Positions 15,838-24,017 of a stretch of DNA of 64,000 bases are shown one piece after another; the stretch's first letter is position 1; each line of letters opens with the position of its first letter. The notes under the pieces were generated by a model. The model had not been told where the DNA came from. It saw nothing but the letters and a program-made list of their open reading frames with translations, and made no database searches. Source of the stretch: Cohnella thailandensis (GTDB lineage: Bacteria; Bacillota; Bacilli; Paenibacillales; Paenibacillaceae); assembly GCF_014212135.1 (NCBI RefSeq), contig NZ_JACJVQ010000027.1, positions 21,163 to 85,162 of the forward strand, read 5' to 3'. The position numbers and the translations under genes are program-made.

Positions 15838-17442
15838 ATGTCTGCGGATAAAGAGAGGAAATCAGGGATAAGGCTGTCTCTGATTATTATAATAGTCGTT
15901 TTTTTCTCCGTGGTCGTCAGCTACGCCCTTAGCATGACTATCGGCTATACGACCCAGAAAAAATCGTTGACCGAGAACACGCTAGAGCTAAACCAAATCA
16001 CGGCAAACGAGCTGAGCCGCACGACGGAGACAATTATCCAGTCCATGCAGGATACTCTGAAGTCGGCATCCGATTACATATCGAGCGGGCAGTGGAAGCA
16101 GGAGGACCTGCAGCAGCAGATCGATTTTCTCCGGGGATCGGTTCCCTACTTCAACTCCGTCGTTATAGTGAATGCGGCCGGACTCGTCACGGTGACGTCG
16201 CCGGAAGCGTTGCAGCTCAAGGGCACGACCGTAAGCTCCGAGCAGTCCAAAGAGGCATTAAGATTGCGTAAGCCGCTCATTTCGGATCCATACCGGGCGT
16301 CTACGGGTCGGCTGATCATTATGGCGAGTTATCCGATCTACGACCGGGACGGCGGATATGCGGGCTTCATCGGGGGATCGGTGTACCTGCAGGAGCCGAA
16401 CGTCTTCCAGAAGATCCTAGGCCAGCAGGGAGTCAACGAGAACGGCTCTTACTATTACGTAGTCGATTCGCGAGGCAACCTCATCTATCACCCGGATGCG
16501 AGCCGGATCGGCGAGAACGTCTCGGACAACGCGATCGTCAAGCAGCTGCTCCAGGGTAAGAGCGGCCAGTTGACGGTGGAGAATTCGAGGAGCATAAAAT
16601 TCCTGGCCGGGGCCGCGATCATTCCGGCGGCAGGGTGGGGGATCATCTCCCAGACACCGGCGTCGGTCGTAACGGAAAGCGTGGAGGAAGTGATCGCGAA
16701 GGTCGTCCTGATCAGCGCGCCGATCATGCTCCTCGTGCTGCTGATCGTTATTTTCGTCTCCCATCGCCTGTCTTCCCCGCTGAACCGTCTGGCGCATCTG
16801 GCTTCCAGCTTGAATTCGGGAGCGGCGCAAACCGTGCGGCTTCCGGACAGGAAGCATTGGAACTATGAGACGAACGAGCTTTATTCCGCGGTGAGCGAGG
16901 CGTTCCGGCTGTTGGACAAGAGGGCGGAAGAGTTCTCCAACCAGGCGCATACCGACCCGCTCACCGGTCTCACGAACCGACGCTTAATGGATGCGATCGT
17001 CTCTCGATGGGCGGAGGAAGGAGTTCCTTTTGCCGTCGTCATGATGGACCTGGACCGCTTCAAAGCCGTTAACGATACCTATGGCCACCAGATGGGAGAC
17101 GAGGTTCTGCGGTTCTTGGCCAGGCACATGCTGGAGGAGAAGGGGACGAACGATTATTGCTGCCGTTACGGCGGAGAGGAATTCGTTTTCCTGCTTCCTT
17201 TTCGCACGGAGGCGCAAGCTTACGAGATCGCAGAGAAGCTTAGAAGCCGCATCGAGTCCGAGACGAGCCCGACGGGCAAGCCGGTGACTCTGTCCTTGGG
17301 CATCTCGAGCTATCCGCTGCAAGCCTCGACGGTAGAGGACCTGTTCCGGCAAGCGGACGACGCCTTGTACCAAGCCAAGCAGCAAGGACGCAACCGCACG
17401 ATCCTGTACGACGCGGCGGCGGCAACCGTCGAACCGGAATGA
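15838..17442 (+). CDS. Membrane diguanylate cyclase with extracellular Cache sensor
   Basis: A 534-residue signalling protein. Order of parts: short basic N-terminus, membrane helix (about residues 14-36), extracellular dCache-like sensor of about 240 residues (SGQWKQEDLQQQIDFLRGS to GWGIISQTP), second helix (LISAPIMLLVLLIVIFVS), HAMP linker, then a GGDEF domain. The active loop is intact as YGGEEF, with DLDRFKAVNDTYGHQMGD upstream, so c-di-GMP synthesis from two GTP is expected. No clear RxxD inhibitory site was seen. The ATG at 15838 follows GGAGGAG; upstream ATGs lack ribosome sites. It forms a single unit ended by a strong terminator. The ligand of the Cache domain is unknown. Confidence 0.9.
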   Translation: MSADKERKSGIRLSLIIIIVVFFSVVVSYALSMTIGYTTQKKSLTENTLELNQITANELSRTTETIIQSMQDTLKSASDYISSGQWKQEDLQQQIDFLRGSVPYFNSVVIVNAAGLVTVTSPEALQLKGTTVSSEQSKEALRLRKPLISDPYRASTGRLIIMASYPIYDRDGGYAGFIGGSVYLQEPNVFQKILGQQGVNENGSYYYVVDSRGNLIYHPDASRIGENVSDNAIVKQLLQGKSGQLTVENSRSIKFLAGAAIIPAAGWGIISQTPASVVTESVEEVIAKVVLISAPIMLLVLLIVIFVSHRLSSPLNRLAHLASSLNSGAAQTVRLPDRKHWNYETNELYSAVSEAFRLLDKRAEEFSNQAHTDPLTGLTNRRLMDAIVSRWAEEGVPFAVVMMDLDRFKAVNDTYGHQMGDEVLRFLARHMLEEKGTNDYCCRYGGEEFVFLLPFRTEAQAYEIAEKLRSRIESETSPTGKPVTLSLGISSYPLQASTVEDLFRQADDALYQAKQQGRNRTILYDAAAATVEPE

Positions 17443-17448
17443 ATACGC

Positions 17449-17496
17449 AAGAAGGCTGAGCTTGAGGAGGCGTCCCCAGGTTCAGCCTTCTTCTTT
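17449..17496. terminator. Bidirectional terminator between cyclase and hydrolase
   Basis: AAGAAGGCTGA pairs with TCAGCCTTCTT (11 bp) followed by CTTTAATT. It lies between convergent genes and can stop both. Confidence 0.85.
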
Positions 17497-17498
17497 AA

Positions 17499-18500
17499 TT
17501 ATCCGTGACGCTGCCGGTCGACCGCTTGAAGGAATGCCGTCGTGCGAGCGACATATTCCTCCGGATGCGCGCGGAAAATCATCTCGTGAAGGGCTCCCGG
17601 AACGACCCACAGCTCGGATAACGGATTCGTCTGGGAGGCGGCTACGTTCTCGGAGATGCCGATCGGCGCTTTGTCGTCGTTCGTGCCATGGATCAGCAGG
17701 ATGGGAACCGAATAGTCGGTCGTCTGGGCTTGGGCAGACGGAATCCGGTTCAACTGCGTTCCCGTAAAAAGAGGCAGAAAGCGGCTTAGCAGAGGAACCG
17801 TCAAGGACTTGGGCACGTTCGCGTAATTGCGGATGTTGGAATAGATCGTGTCCGAGTCCGGGAGGAAGGTGCTGTCCAGAATCATCCCGTCGATGAGGTC
17901 GCTCTGGAGAGCGGCTTGCAGAGCCGTTCCCGCCCCCATGGAGAAGCCCCAGACGATGACCTCCCCGCTGCCCTTGTCGCGCGCGAGCTGCAGAGCTCCG
18001 ATCAGCTGCTGGGACTCGGCGATACCGCCGGTCGCCGGCTGCCGGTCGGAGGAATCCGCATAGCCGTAATCGAACATCAGGACGTTGTAGCTCTGCTCGT
18101 GGAGCAAGGAAGCGATGTCGTACATGGGGACCCAGGACTCCTCGCGGTTCGTTCCATAGCCATGGCTCAGGATGACGGTTCGGTCTCCGGCGGAGGGAAT
18201 CCACCAGCCGTTCACCTCAGAGGCATGATCGGCGCTCTCGAAGCGAACGTCCTCGTACATCAGATTGCGGGCGGCCATCGGATTCGACTGCAGGGCGGGG
18301 ACGGACGGATAAGCGAACAGGTAAGAAACGACGGTAAAAAGGGCGACGAGGAAAAAAGCGGCGATACCGAGCAAGATTGAGGCGACGAGCAGAAGGCGAT
18401 GTAGGCGGCGAGGGACTTTGCTTTCCAACGGGAGGAGAGATTGGCCGGGCGAGTAAGGCGGACTCTCCCAAGCCTGGGGAGTCATCGTGGTTGATGTCAT
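17499..18500 (-). CDS. Membrane-anchored alpha/beta hydrolase
   Basis: A protein of about 333 residues with one N-terminal membrane helix (LLLVASILLGIAAFFLVALF) and an alpha/beta hydrolase fold outside or at the membrane. The nucleophile elbow is GFSMGAG (Ser), the oxyanion region HGYGTNREE, the likely acid Asp in NDDKAPIG, and the His in GALHEMIF; all triad members are present. It resembles the Firmicute YqkD/YtmA group of serine hydrolases; substrate unknown. The ATG at 18500 follows GCGAGGCG; an open extension to 18647 runs over a 14-bp tandem repeat and is judged non-coding. Confidence 0.85.
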   Translation of the reverse strand: MTSTTMTPQAWESPPYSPGQSLLPLESKVPRRLHRLLLVASILLGIAAFFLVALFTVVSYLFAYPSVPALQSNPMAARNLMYEDVRFESADHASEVNGWWIPSAGDRTVILSHGYGTNREESWVPMYDIASLLHEQSYNVLMFDYGYADSSDRQPATGGIAESQQLIGALQLARDKGSGEVIVWGFSMGAGTALQAALQSDLIDGMILDSTFLPDSDTIYSNIRNYANVPKSLTVPLLSRFLPLFTGTQLNRIPSAQAQTTDYSVPILLIHGTNDDKAPIGISENVAASQTNPLSELWVVPGALHEMIFRAHPEEYVARTTAFLQAVDRQRHG

Positions 18501-18529
18501 GGGGTTCGCCTCGCTTATGTTGAATGAAT

Positions 18530-18585
18530 GATGAGAACAGAATGATAAGAACAGAATTATGAGAACAGAATTATGAGAACAGAAT
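18530..18585. repeat. 14-bp direct tandem repeat
   Basis: Four imperfect copies of ATGAGAACAGAATT lie head to tail in the 5' region of the hydrolase gene, between it and the divergent iclR-type gene. They could be binding sites for a regulator or slippage products; nothing else supports either reading. Confidence 0.8.
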
Positions 18586-18692
18586 GAGAAATCTCTTATT
18601 CTCTTATCGTAGGCACGGGAGAAAAATGCGTCAACAAGCGCTTTCATTTTGTTAGATCGCTGTAATCGAACTGTAATGGGGGGCTGGCAACG

Positions 18693-18721
18693 TTTACGGT
18701 TTTCTCCAGTTGAGTTATACT
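18693..18721 (+). promoter_or_regulatory. Sigma-A promoter of the IclR-type gene
   Basis: TTTACG (18693-18698) and TATACT (18716-18721) are 17 bp apart, about 47 bp before the start codon. Confidence 0.65.
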
Positions 18722-18733
18722 AGGTGTACCAAT

Positions 18734-18750
18734 GTTTCGTAGCGTGAAAC
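18734..18750. promoter_or_regulatory. Inverted repeat, possible IclR autoregulatory operator
   Basis: GTTTC-N7-GAAAC lies about 12 bp after the -10 box, at or just after the expected transcription start, so a bound protein would block the promoter. IclR-family proteins often repress themselves; this assignment is inference. Confidence 0.4.
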
Positions 18751-18767
18751 GGAAAGAAGGCGTCGAC

Positions 18768-19511
18768 ATGGAAGAGGAGAAGCAAACCATACGAGCGGTG
18801 GAGCGGGCTTTGGATGTGCTCCTGTGCTTCACGGCGGGGAACGATCTGGGGCTGACGGAGATCTCTCAGCGGGTAGGCCTTCACAAGAGCACCGTTTTCC
18901 GTCTGCTGGCTACTCTGGAGCATCGGGGGTTCGTCATTCGGGACGAGGCTACCGAGAAGTATCGCCTGGGCCTTCGGGTGCTGGAGCTGTCCGCGAGCCT
19001 AAGAAGGGAAGACGATCCCGCGCTGTTGCTGATCGGGGAGATGGAGCGGCTTCGCGACCAACTGGGCGAGACGATCAGCCTGTACGTGCGCGACCGGAAG
19101 GACCGGGTCCGCATTCAAGCCGTGCAGAGCCAGCAGGCGATTCGAAGGGTGGCGCCGGTCGGAGCGCGCTTGCCGCTGTCGGTCGGGGCCTCCAGCAAGA
19201 TCCTTCTCGCCTTCGCGGAGCCGGAGGTGCAGGATCTGCTTCTGTCCGATCCTTCCTGGCCGGCATCCTTGAGTCCCGAGGCGTATAAAGAGCAGCTTAG
19301 GGAGATCGTTCAAGCGGGCTACGCGACGAGCTTCGAAGAGCGCGAGCCGGGAGCGGCGGCGATCTCCGCGCCGATCTTCGGCCGCAACGGCAAGCTGTTC
19401 GCCGCGCTGTCCGTGTCGGGCCCGTCGAACCGGCTGACCCCCGACGCGATGCTGGAGTGCGCGCCGGCCATCGTCGGGGCGGCCAAACGAATGGGCGCTT
19501 TGATCGGGTGA
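18768..19511 (+). CDS. IclR-family transcriptional regulator
   Basis: A 247-residue regulator with an N-terminal winged helix-turn-helix (about residues 8-70; GLTEISQRVGLHKSTVFRLL is typical) and a C-terminal IclR effector domain (GARLPLSVGASSKILLAF and the TSFEEREPGAAAISAPIFG stretch). Members bind small aromatic or sugar acids and repress or activate catabolic genes. No catabolic operon lies beside it, so its target is unknown. The ATG at 18768 follows GAAAGAAGG at 8 nt. An inverted repeat overlaps its own promoter region. Three phased palindromes lie downstream of the gene. Confidence 0.9.
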   Translation: MEEEKQTIRAVERALDVLLCFTAGNDLGLTEISQRVGLHKSTVFRLLATLEHRGFVIRDEATEKYRLGLRVLELSASLRREDDPALLLIGEMERLRDQLGETISLYVRDRKDRVRIQAVQSQQAIRRVAPVGARLPLSVGASSKILLAFAEPEVQDLLLSDPSWPASLSPEAYKEQLREIVQAGYATSFEEREPGAAAISAPIFGRNGKLFAALSVSGPSNRLTPDAMLECAPAIVGAAKRMGALIG

Positions 19512-19628
19512 TCGTTGGGGGCAGAACGTCGGTGTTGTCCAACGCTTCTTGGGTCAGGTCGTGAATTGGGCGTCGTTATCCGTGATCCCAAATCCATTTC
19601 TCCTTTAAAAAAGTCGTAATGACAATTA

Positions 19629-19747
19629 AGCATGAAATTTCATGTTTAATTTACGATAAGTGGAGATTTAATCGATTTATGCATGAAAAATCATGTATAA
19701 TCGCCTATTTTATCGATTTCATTAAAAATAAGCATGAAATTTCATGT
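19629..19747. repeat. Three palindromes phased at exactly 51 bp (array 2)
   Basis: CATGAAATTTCATG at 19631-19644 and 19733-19746, and CATGAAAAATCATG at 19682-19695, are exactly 51 bp apart. The sequence between them is AT-rich and not conserved, unlike the other arrays. The stretch 19512-19821 otherwise shows no gene; a GACGGCGCC/GGCGCCGTC pair near 19784-19813 (about 19784 and 19803) makes a hairpin that may end the convergent YlbL-type gene. Confidence 0.85.
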
Positions 19748-19821
19748 CCATTTACCCTTAACATCGGAATGAATAAGAACAATGACGGCGCCGAGGAACT
19801 TCCCGGCGCCGTCATTGTTTG

Positions 19822-20865
19822 TTATTTCGCATCCAGTCCCTTCAAGAAATCGATCGCGTCCTGAAGCGACGATACCTTGACCAGCTTCGGCTTCAGATCG
19901 AGCTTCTTGACGGTCTCCTCGGCTTCCTTCCAGTTGCTGTAGTCCCCCGATTCGACGTACGGGACGAGGAAGTAGTCGGCTTTCTCGCGGTCGGCCGCCA
20001 TCAGCTTGTATTGGATGCCGCCGATCTGGCCGACGGTTCCGTCCGCGGCGATCGTGCCCGTGCCGGCGATCTGATAGCCCTTGGAGAGATCTTCCCCCGT
20101 AAGCTGGGCGACGATCTCGAGCGTCATCATCAATCCCGCCGAAGGGCCGCCCGTATCGTTGAAGTCGAACTTGACCGGGTCGGGAACGGTTACCTTCAGG
20201 ACGGAGTCGCGGTAGAACCCGACCCCCGCCTTCCCCGTCGATTCCATCTCGATGAGCGGAACCTCGACCTCGAACTTCTTGTCCCCTCGCGTTCCGGCCA
20301 GCTTGACGACGTCCCCGGCCTTCTTGTCCGCGAGGATCTTCGTGAACGCTTCCGCGGTCTTCGCGTCCTGCCCGTCGATCGAGGTGATGATATCGCCCTC
20401 TTGCAGGCCGTGATTGCGGGCTTCCGTATTCTCGAGGAAGGCGCGAACGATGACGCCTTGCTCCTCGATTTTAATCTCTTCCTTCATTGCCCCGTAAGCG
20501 GCCATGAGCGCCGCGGACTCCGAGTTGTCCCGCATCCAGTACAGCAGATTGCGGTAGGCTTCCAGGTTGACCGTGCCGCCGGTCGCCGACTCCTGGGTCT
20601 TGATATCCATACGGGGGTTGAGCCTTGCATAAATAAGATCGAATACGTTCGGCTTGGAACGGGTGGATACGGTCGTGAACAGCAGGGCGCCTTTCTCTTC
20701 CAGCTCATGTCCCGTCTGAACGCGGGGATGGACGGGCTCCGCCGAGCCGGGGCCGTAGATAACGTACGGCCAAGTCCAATAGTACGCGACAACGAAGACG
20801 ATGGCGACGAAGCCTCCGGCAATGGCTGTCCAATTGCGTCTTATCCAATGCTTCCATGCAGCCAT
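19822..20865 (-). CDS. YlbL/SepM-type membrane PDZ-Lon (S16) protease
   Basis: A protein of about 347 residues: N-terminal membrane helix (TAIAGGFVAIVFVVAYYW), a PDZ domain (NHGLQEGDIITSIDGQ) and a C-terminal Lon-type serine protease domain. The Ser-Lys dyad is present: Ser in GGPSAGL and Lys in GGIQYKLMAA. This layout and length match YlbL of Bacillus and SepM of streptococci, which cut membrane or exported peptides outside the cell. The ATG at 20865 follows GGAGGTGA; the longer reading from 20985 covers the acnA terminator region. It is probably transcribed alone. Confidence 0.92.
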   Translation of the reverse strand: MAAWKHWIRRNWTAIAGGFVAIVFVVAYYWTWPYVIYGPGSAEPVHPRVQTGHELEEKGALLFTTVSTRSKPNVFDLIYARLNPRMDIKTQESATGGTVNLEAYRNLLYWMRDNSESAALMAAYGAMKEEIKIEEQGVIVRAFLENTEARNHGLQEGDIITSIDGQDAKTAEAFTKILADKKAGDVVKLAGTRGDKKFEVEVPLIEMESTGKAGVGFYRDSVLKVTVPDPVKFDFNDTGGPSAGLMMTLEIVAQLTGEDLSKGYQIAGTGTIAADGTVGQIGGIQYKLMAADREKADYFLVPYVESGDYSNWKEAEETVKKLDLKPKLVKVSSLQDAIDFLKGLDAK

Positions 20866-20937
20866 CCGGGCGTCACCTCCGTTACCCATTATAACGCTTC
20901 CTTTATGCCGAGACAAAATATTCCGGGGCGAAGCGCG

Positions 20938-20977
20938 CAAAAAGAACGGCGGCGCAGGGAGCGTTCCCCGCACCGCC
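20938..20977 (-). terminator. Terminator after acnA
   Basis: Minus-strand GGCGGTGCGGGG pairs with CCCTGCGCCGCC (two wobble pairs), followed by GTTCTTTTT. It separates acnA from the protease gene. Confidence 0.75.
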
Positions 20978-21006
20978 ATTCTCAAGGCTTCGGTACAGTG
21001 TAAGAA

Positions 21007-23715
21007 TTATTGTTCAGCCAGCATTTGGCGCAGAACCGTCTGCAGAATGCCGCTGTTGCGGTAGTAGTCGACGTCGACCATCGAGTCCAGGCGGACGATA
21101 GCCGGGAATTCGAAGGTGGAGCCGTCTTCGCGAGTCGCCGTTACGGTAACCGTTTGGCCGGGAACGACGTCGTTGCTGAGGCCCGTGATGTCGAACTTCT
21201 CGCGGCCCGTGATGCCGAGCGTCTTCCAGCTCGAGCCCGGTTGGAATTGCAGCGGCAGAACGCCCATGCCGACCAGGTTGGAGCGGTGAATCCGTTCGAA
21301 GCTCTCGGCGATGACCGCCTTGACTCCGAGAAGGAACGTGCCCTTAGCCGCCCAGTCGCGGGAGGAGCCGGTGCCGTATTCCTTGCCGGCGATGACGACG
21401 AGGTTCGTGCCGGAAGCTTGGTACTTCATCGAAGCGTCGTAGATGGACATGACTTCGCCGGTAGGCAGGTAAGTCGTTACGCCGCCTTCGGTTCCCGGAG
21501 CCACTTGGTTGCGGATGCGGATGTTCGCGAACGTACCGCGCATCATGACTTCATGATGACCGCGACGGGAGCCGTAGGAGTTGAAGTCCTTCTTGTCGAC
21601 GCCATTCTCGATCAGGTACTTGCCCGCAGGGCTGTCGGCCTTGATGTTGCCGGCCGGCGAGATGTGGTCGGTCGTAACCGAATCGCCCATCAGAGCCATG
21701 ACGTTGGCGCCCTTGATGTCGGCGATGTCGCCCACTTCCGCGCCGAGACCCTTGAAGAACGGCGGGTTCGCGATGTAAGTGGACTTCTCGTCCCACTCGT
21801 ACAGCTCGCCCTTCGGAACCGGAATTTGGTTCCATTGCTCGTTCTGCGTGAACACGTTCTCGTACTTCGCGCGGAACATGTCCGGCGAGAGCGAAGCGCG
21901 AACGGCTTCTTGGATTTCGGCGTTCGTCGGCCAGATATCCTTCAGGTAGACCGGCTCGCCGTTGCTGCCCGTGCCGATCGGCTCGTTAGCCAGGTCGATG
22001 TTGACCGTTCCGGCAAGAGCGTAAGCGACGACGAGAGGAGGCGATGCCAGGTAGTTCGCCTTGACTTGAGCGTGAACGCGGCCTTCGAAGTTCCGGTTGC
22101 CGGACAGAACGGCGGCGACGGTCAGGTCGTTGTCGGCGATCGCTTGGCTGACTTCGTCCGGAAGCGGACCGGAGTTGCCGATGCAAGTCGCGCAGCCGTA
22201 GCCAGCGACGTAGAAGCCGAGCTTCTCGAGGTAAGGCAGCAGGCCGGCCTTGGTCAGGTAGTCGGTAACGACGAGCGAACCCGGAGTCAGGGAGCTCTTG
22301 ACGTATTCCGGCTTCGTCAGGCCCTTCTCGACGGCTTTCTTCGCGACGAGAGCGGCGCCCAGCATAACGCTAGGGTTGGACGTGTTCGTACAGCTGGTGA
22401 TAGCCGCGATAACGACGGCGCCCGTCTTCAGCTGGCTGACTTTGCCGTTCTTGTGGTTAACGTCGGCCGTAGCCGCGATCTTCTCTTCGGACAGGCCGTA
22501 GCCGCCCTTGTCGATCGGCGTGCGGATGATGCTGTTGAACTCTTCCTTCATGGAAGTCAGCTCGACGCGGTCTTGCGGACGCTTAGGTCCTGCAAGGCTC
22601 GGCACGATCGTCGACAGGTCGAGCTCGAGGATGTCGGTGAACACCGGATCCGGAGTATCGTCCGTACGGAACATTCCTTGAGCCTTGTAGTAAGCTTCCA
22701 CGAGCTCGATTTGGCTGTCTTCGCGGCCGGTGAGGCGCATGTAGTTCAGCGTCTCGGAGTCGACCGGGAAGAAGCCGATCGTAGCGCCGTATTCCGGAGC
22801 CATGTTCGCGACCGTCGCGCGGTCGGCAAGGCTGATGTTGGACAAGCCGGAGCCGAAGAACTCGACGAACTTGCCGACAACGCCTTTCTTGCGAAGCATT
22901 TGGGTAACCGTCAGCGCCAGGTCGGTTGCCGTAGCGCCTTCCGCCAGGCTGCCCGTCAGGCGGAAGCCGATAACTTCCGGCATAACGAAGTACAGCGGTT
23001 GGCCGAGCATGCCGGCTTCGGCTTCGATGCCGCCGACGCCCCAGCCCACGACGCCCAGACCGTTGATCATCGTCGTGTGGGAGTCCGTGCCGACGAGGGA
23101 GTCCGGATAAACTTCGGTAACGCCGTTCTTCGTCTTCGTAGCCGCAACGGATGCCAGGTACTCCAGGTTAACCTGGTGAACGATACCCGTTGCCGGCGGA
23201 ACCGCGCGGAAGTTGTCGAAGGCGGTTTGAGCCCAACGCAGGAAGCGATAGCGTTCCTCGTTGCGTTCGAACTCGATATCCATGTTGTATTTAAGCGCGT
23301 CCGGAGTACCGAATGCGTCTACCATTACGGAGTGGTCGATAACCAGGTCGACCGGAACGAGAGGGTTGATCCGCTTCGGATCGCCGCCGGCTTGCTTCAC
23401 GGTCTCGCGCATAGCCGCCAGGTCGACGACTACCGGAACGCCGGTAAAGTCTTGCAGGACGATACGAGCCGGGATGAACGGAATTTCCTTGTCTTCGCGT
23501 CCATTCGCCCAGTTGCCGAGTTGTTTGACGTGCTCAAGAGTAATCGCGCGTCCGTCGAATTGACGAAGAGCGGCCTCGAGCAGAACTTTGATCGAGAACG
23601 GCAGCTTGGACACGGGGCCAAGACCTTGCTGTTCCAACCCTTGCAGGTCGTAGTACCGGTACGACTTACCGGCGGCCTGCAGCGTTGCCTGAACCTGATA
23701 CGGCAGGTTTGACAA
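21007..23715 (-). CDS. acnA: Aconitate hydratase
   Basis: A 902-residue TCA-cycle enzyme that interconverts citrate and isocitrate through cis-aconitate, using a 4Fe-4S cluster. Cluster cysteines are visible in TSCTNTSNPSVM and GYGCATCIGNSGPL, and the C-terminal swivel domain has GSSRDWAAKGT. Length and order fit the AcnA/IRP1 type (CitB of Bacillus), which can also bind mRNA when the cluster is lost. Translation starts at TTG (23715) with AGGAGG at 8 nt. A possible 53-residue ORF ends a few bases inside this start, giving potential coupling. A terminator follows the gene. Confidence 0.97.
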   Translation of the reverse strand: MSNLPYQVQATLQAAGKSYRYYDLQGLEQQGLGPVSKLPFSIKVLLEAALRQFDGRAITLEHVKQLGNWANGREDKEIPFIPARIVLQDFTGVPVVVDLAAMRETVKQAGGDPKRINPLVPVDLVIDHSVMVDAFGTPDALKYNMDIEFERNEERYRFLRWAQTAFDNFRAVPPATGIVHQVNLEYLASVAATKTKNGVTEVYPDSLVGTDSHTTMINGLGVVGWGVGGIEAEAGMLGQPLYFVMPEVIGFRLTGSLAEGATATDLALTVTQMLRKKGVVGKFVEFFGSGLSNISLADRATVANMAPEYGATIGFFPVDSETLNYMRLTGREDSQIELVEAYYKAQGMFRTDDTPDPVFTDILELDLSTIVPSLAGPKRPQDRVELTSMKEEFNSIIRTPIDKGGYGLSEEKIAATADVNHKNGKVSQLKTGAVVIAAITSCTNTSNPSVMLGAALVAKKAVEKGLTKPEYVKSSLTPGSLVVTDYLTKAGLLPYLEKLGFYVAGYGCATCIGNSGPLPDEVSQAIADNDLTVAAVLSGNRNFEGRVHAQVKANYLASPPLVVAYALAGTVNIDLANEPIGTGSNGEPVYLKDIWPTNAEIQEAVRASLSPDMFRAKYENVFTQNEQWNQIPVPKGELYEWDEKSTYIANPPFFKGLGAEVGDIADIKGANVMALMGDSVTTDHISPAGNIKADSPAGKYLIENGVDKKDFNSYGSRRGHHEVMMRGTFANIRIRNQVAPGTEGGVTTYLPTGEVMSIYDASMKYQASGTNLVVIAGKEYGTGSSRDWAAKGTFLLGVKAVIAESFERIHRSNLVGMGVLPLQFQPGSSWKTLGITGREKFDITGLSNDVVPGQTVTVTATREDGSTFEFPAIVRLDSMVDVDYYRNSGILQTVLRQMLAEQ

Positions 23716-23716
23716 T

Positions 23717-23878
23717 TCAATCAGCCTCCTGATTGAGTTTCATTCTACGAAACTCGATTTCAAAATCATTTTCTCCATTAGTAAGTATAACGTGTTGCCC
23801 GTTGTCCGTAAAGACGAAATTCGCCTTCCGGCGCGGAAAGTTCATGGAAAGTTCGATATTTCCCGGACGTATCCGCAC
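23717..23878 (-). CDS. Possible small protein just upstream of acnA
   Basis: An open frame of 53 codons from a GTG, ending NGENDFEIEFRRMKLNQEAD; its TGA lies next to the acnA TTG (TGAATTG). The composition looks like a real beta-rich small protein (NFVFTDNGQHVILTNG). The nearest good ribosome site (AAGGAGGG at 23897-23904) is 18 nt before the GTG, too far for a normal start; ATC or ATT codons lie closer. It may be a coupled leader gene or chance. I do not recognise the family. Confidence 0.35.
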   Translation of the reverse strand: MRIRPGNIELSMNFPRRKANFVFTDNGQHVILTNGENDFEIEFRRMKLNQEAD

Positions 23879-24017
23879 TAGGATTCCACAATCGAACCCT
23901 CCTTCATCCGTACGTTCCGCCGCGGGTTCGTTTCGCCCAGATTCGAGGCATGAGCGCGCGCCGTACGGCATAGGATGGAACCGATACCATCTGCGATGAG
24001 CGGAGGGAGGAAGAACG

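Noticed and set aside
19629..19781. CRISPR array
   Set aside because: The conserved part is only about 15 bp and palindromic, there are three copies and no cas genes; in the other arrays the whole 51-bp unit is conserved, so there are no unique spacers.
19619..19864. 81-codon frame in the AT-rich island
   Set aside because: It runs through the phased palindromes, overlaps the end of the protease gene and lacks a ribosome site.
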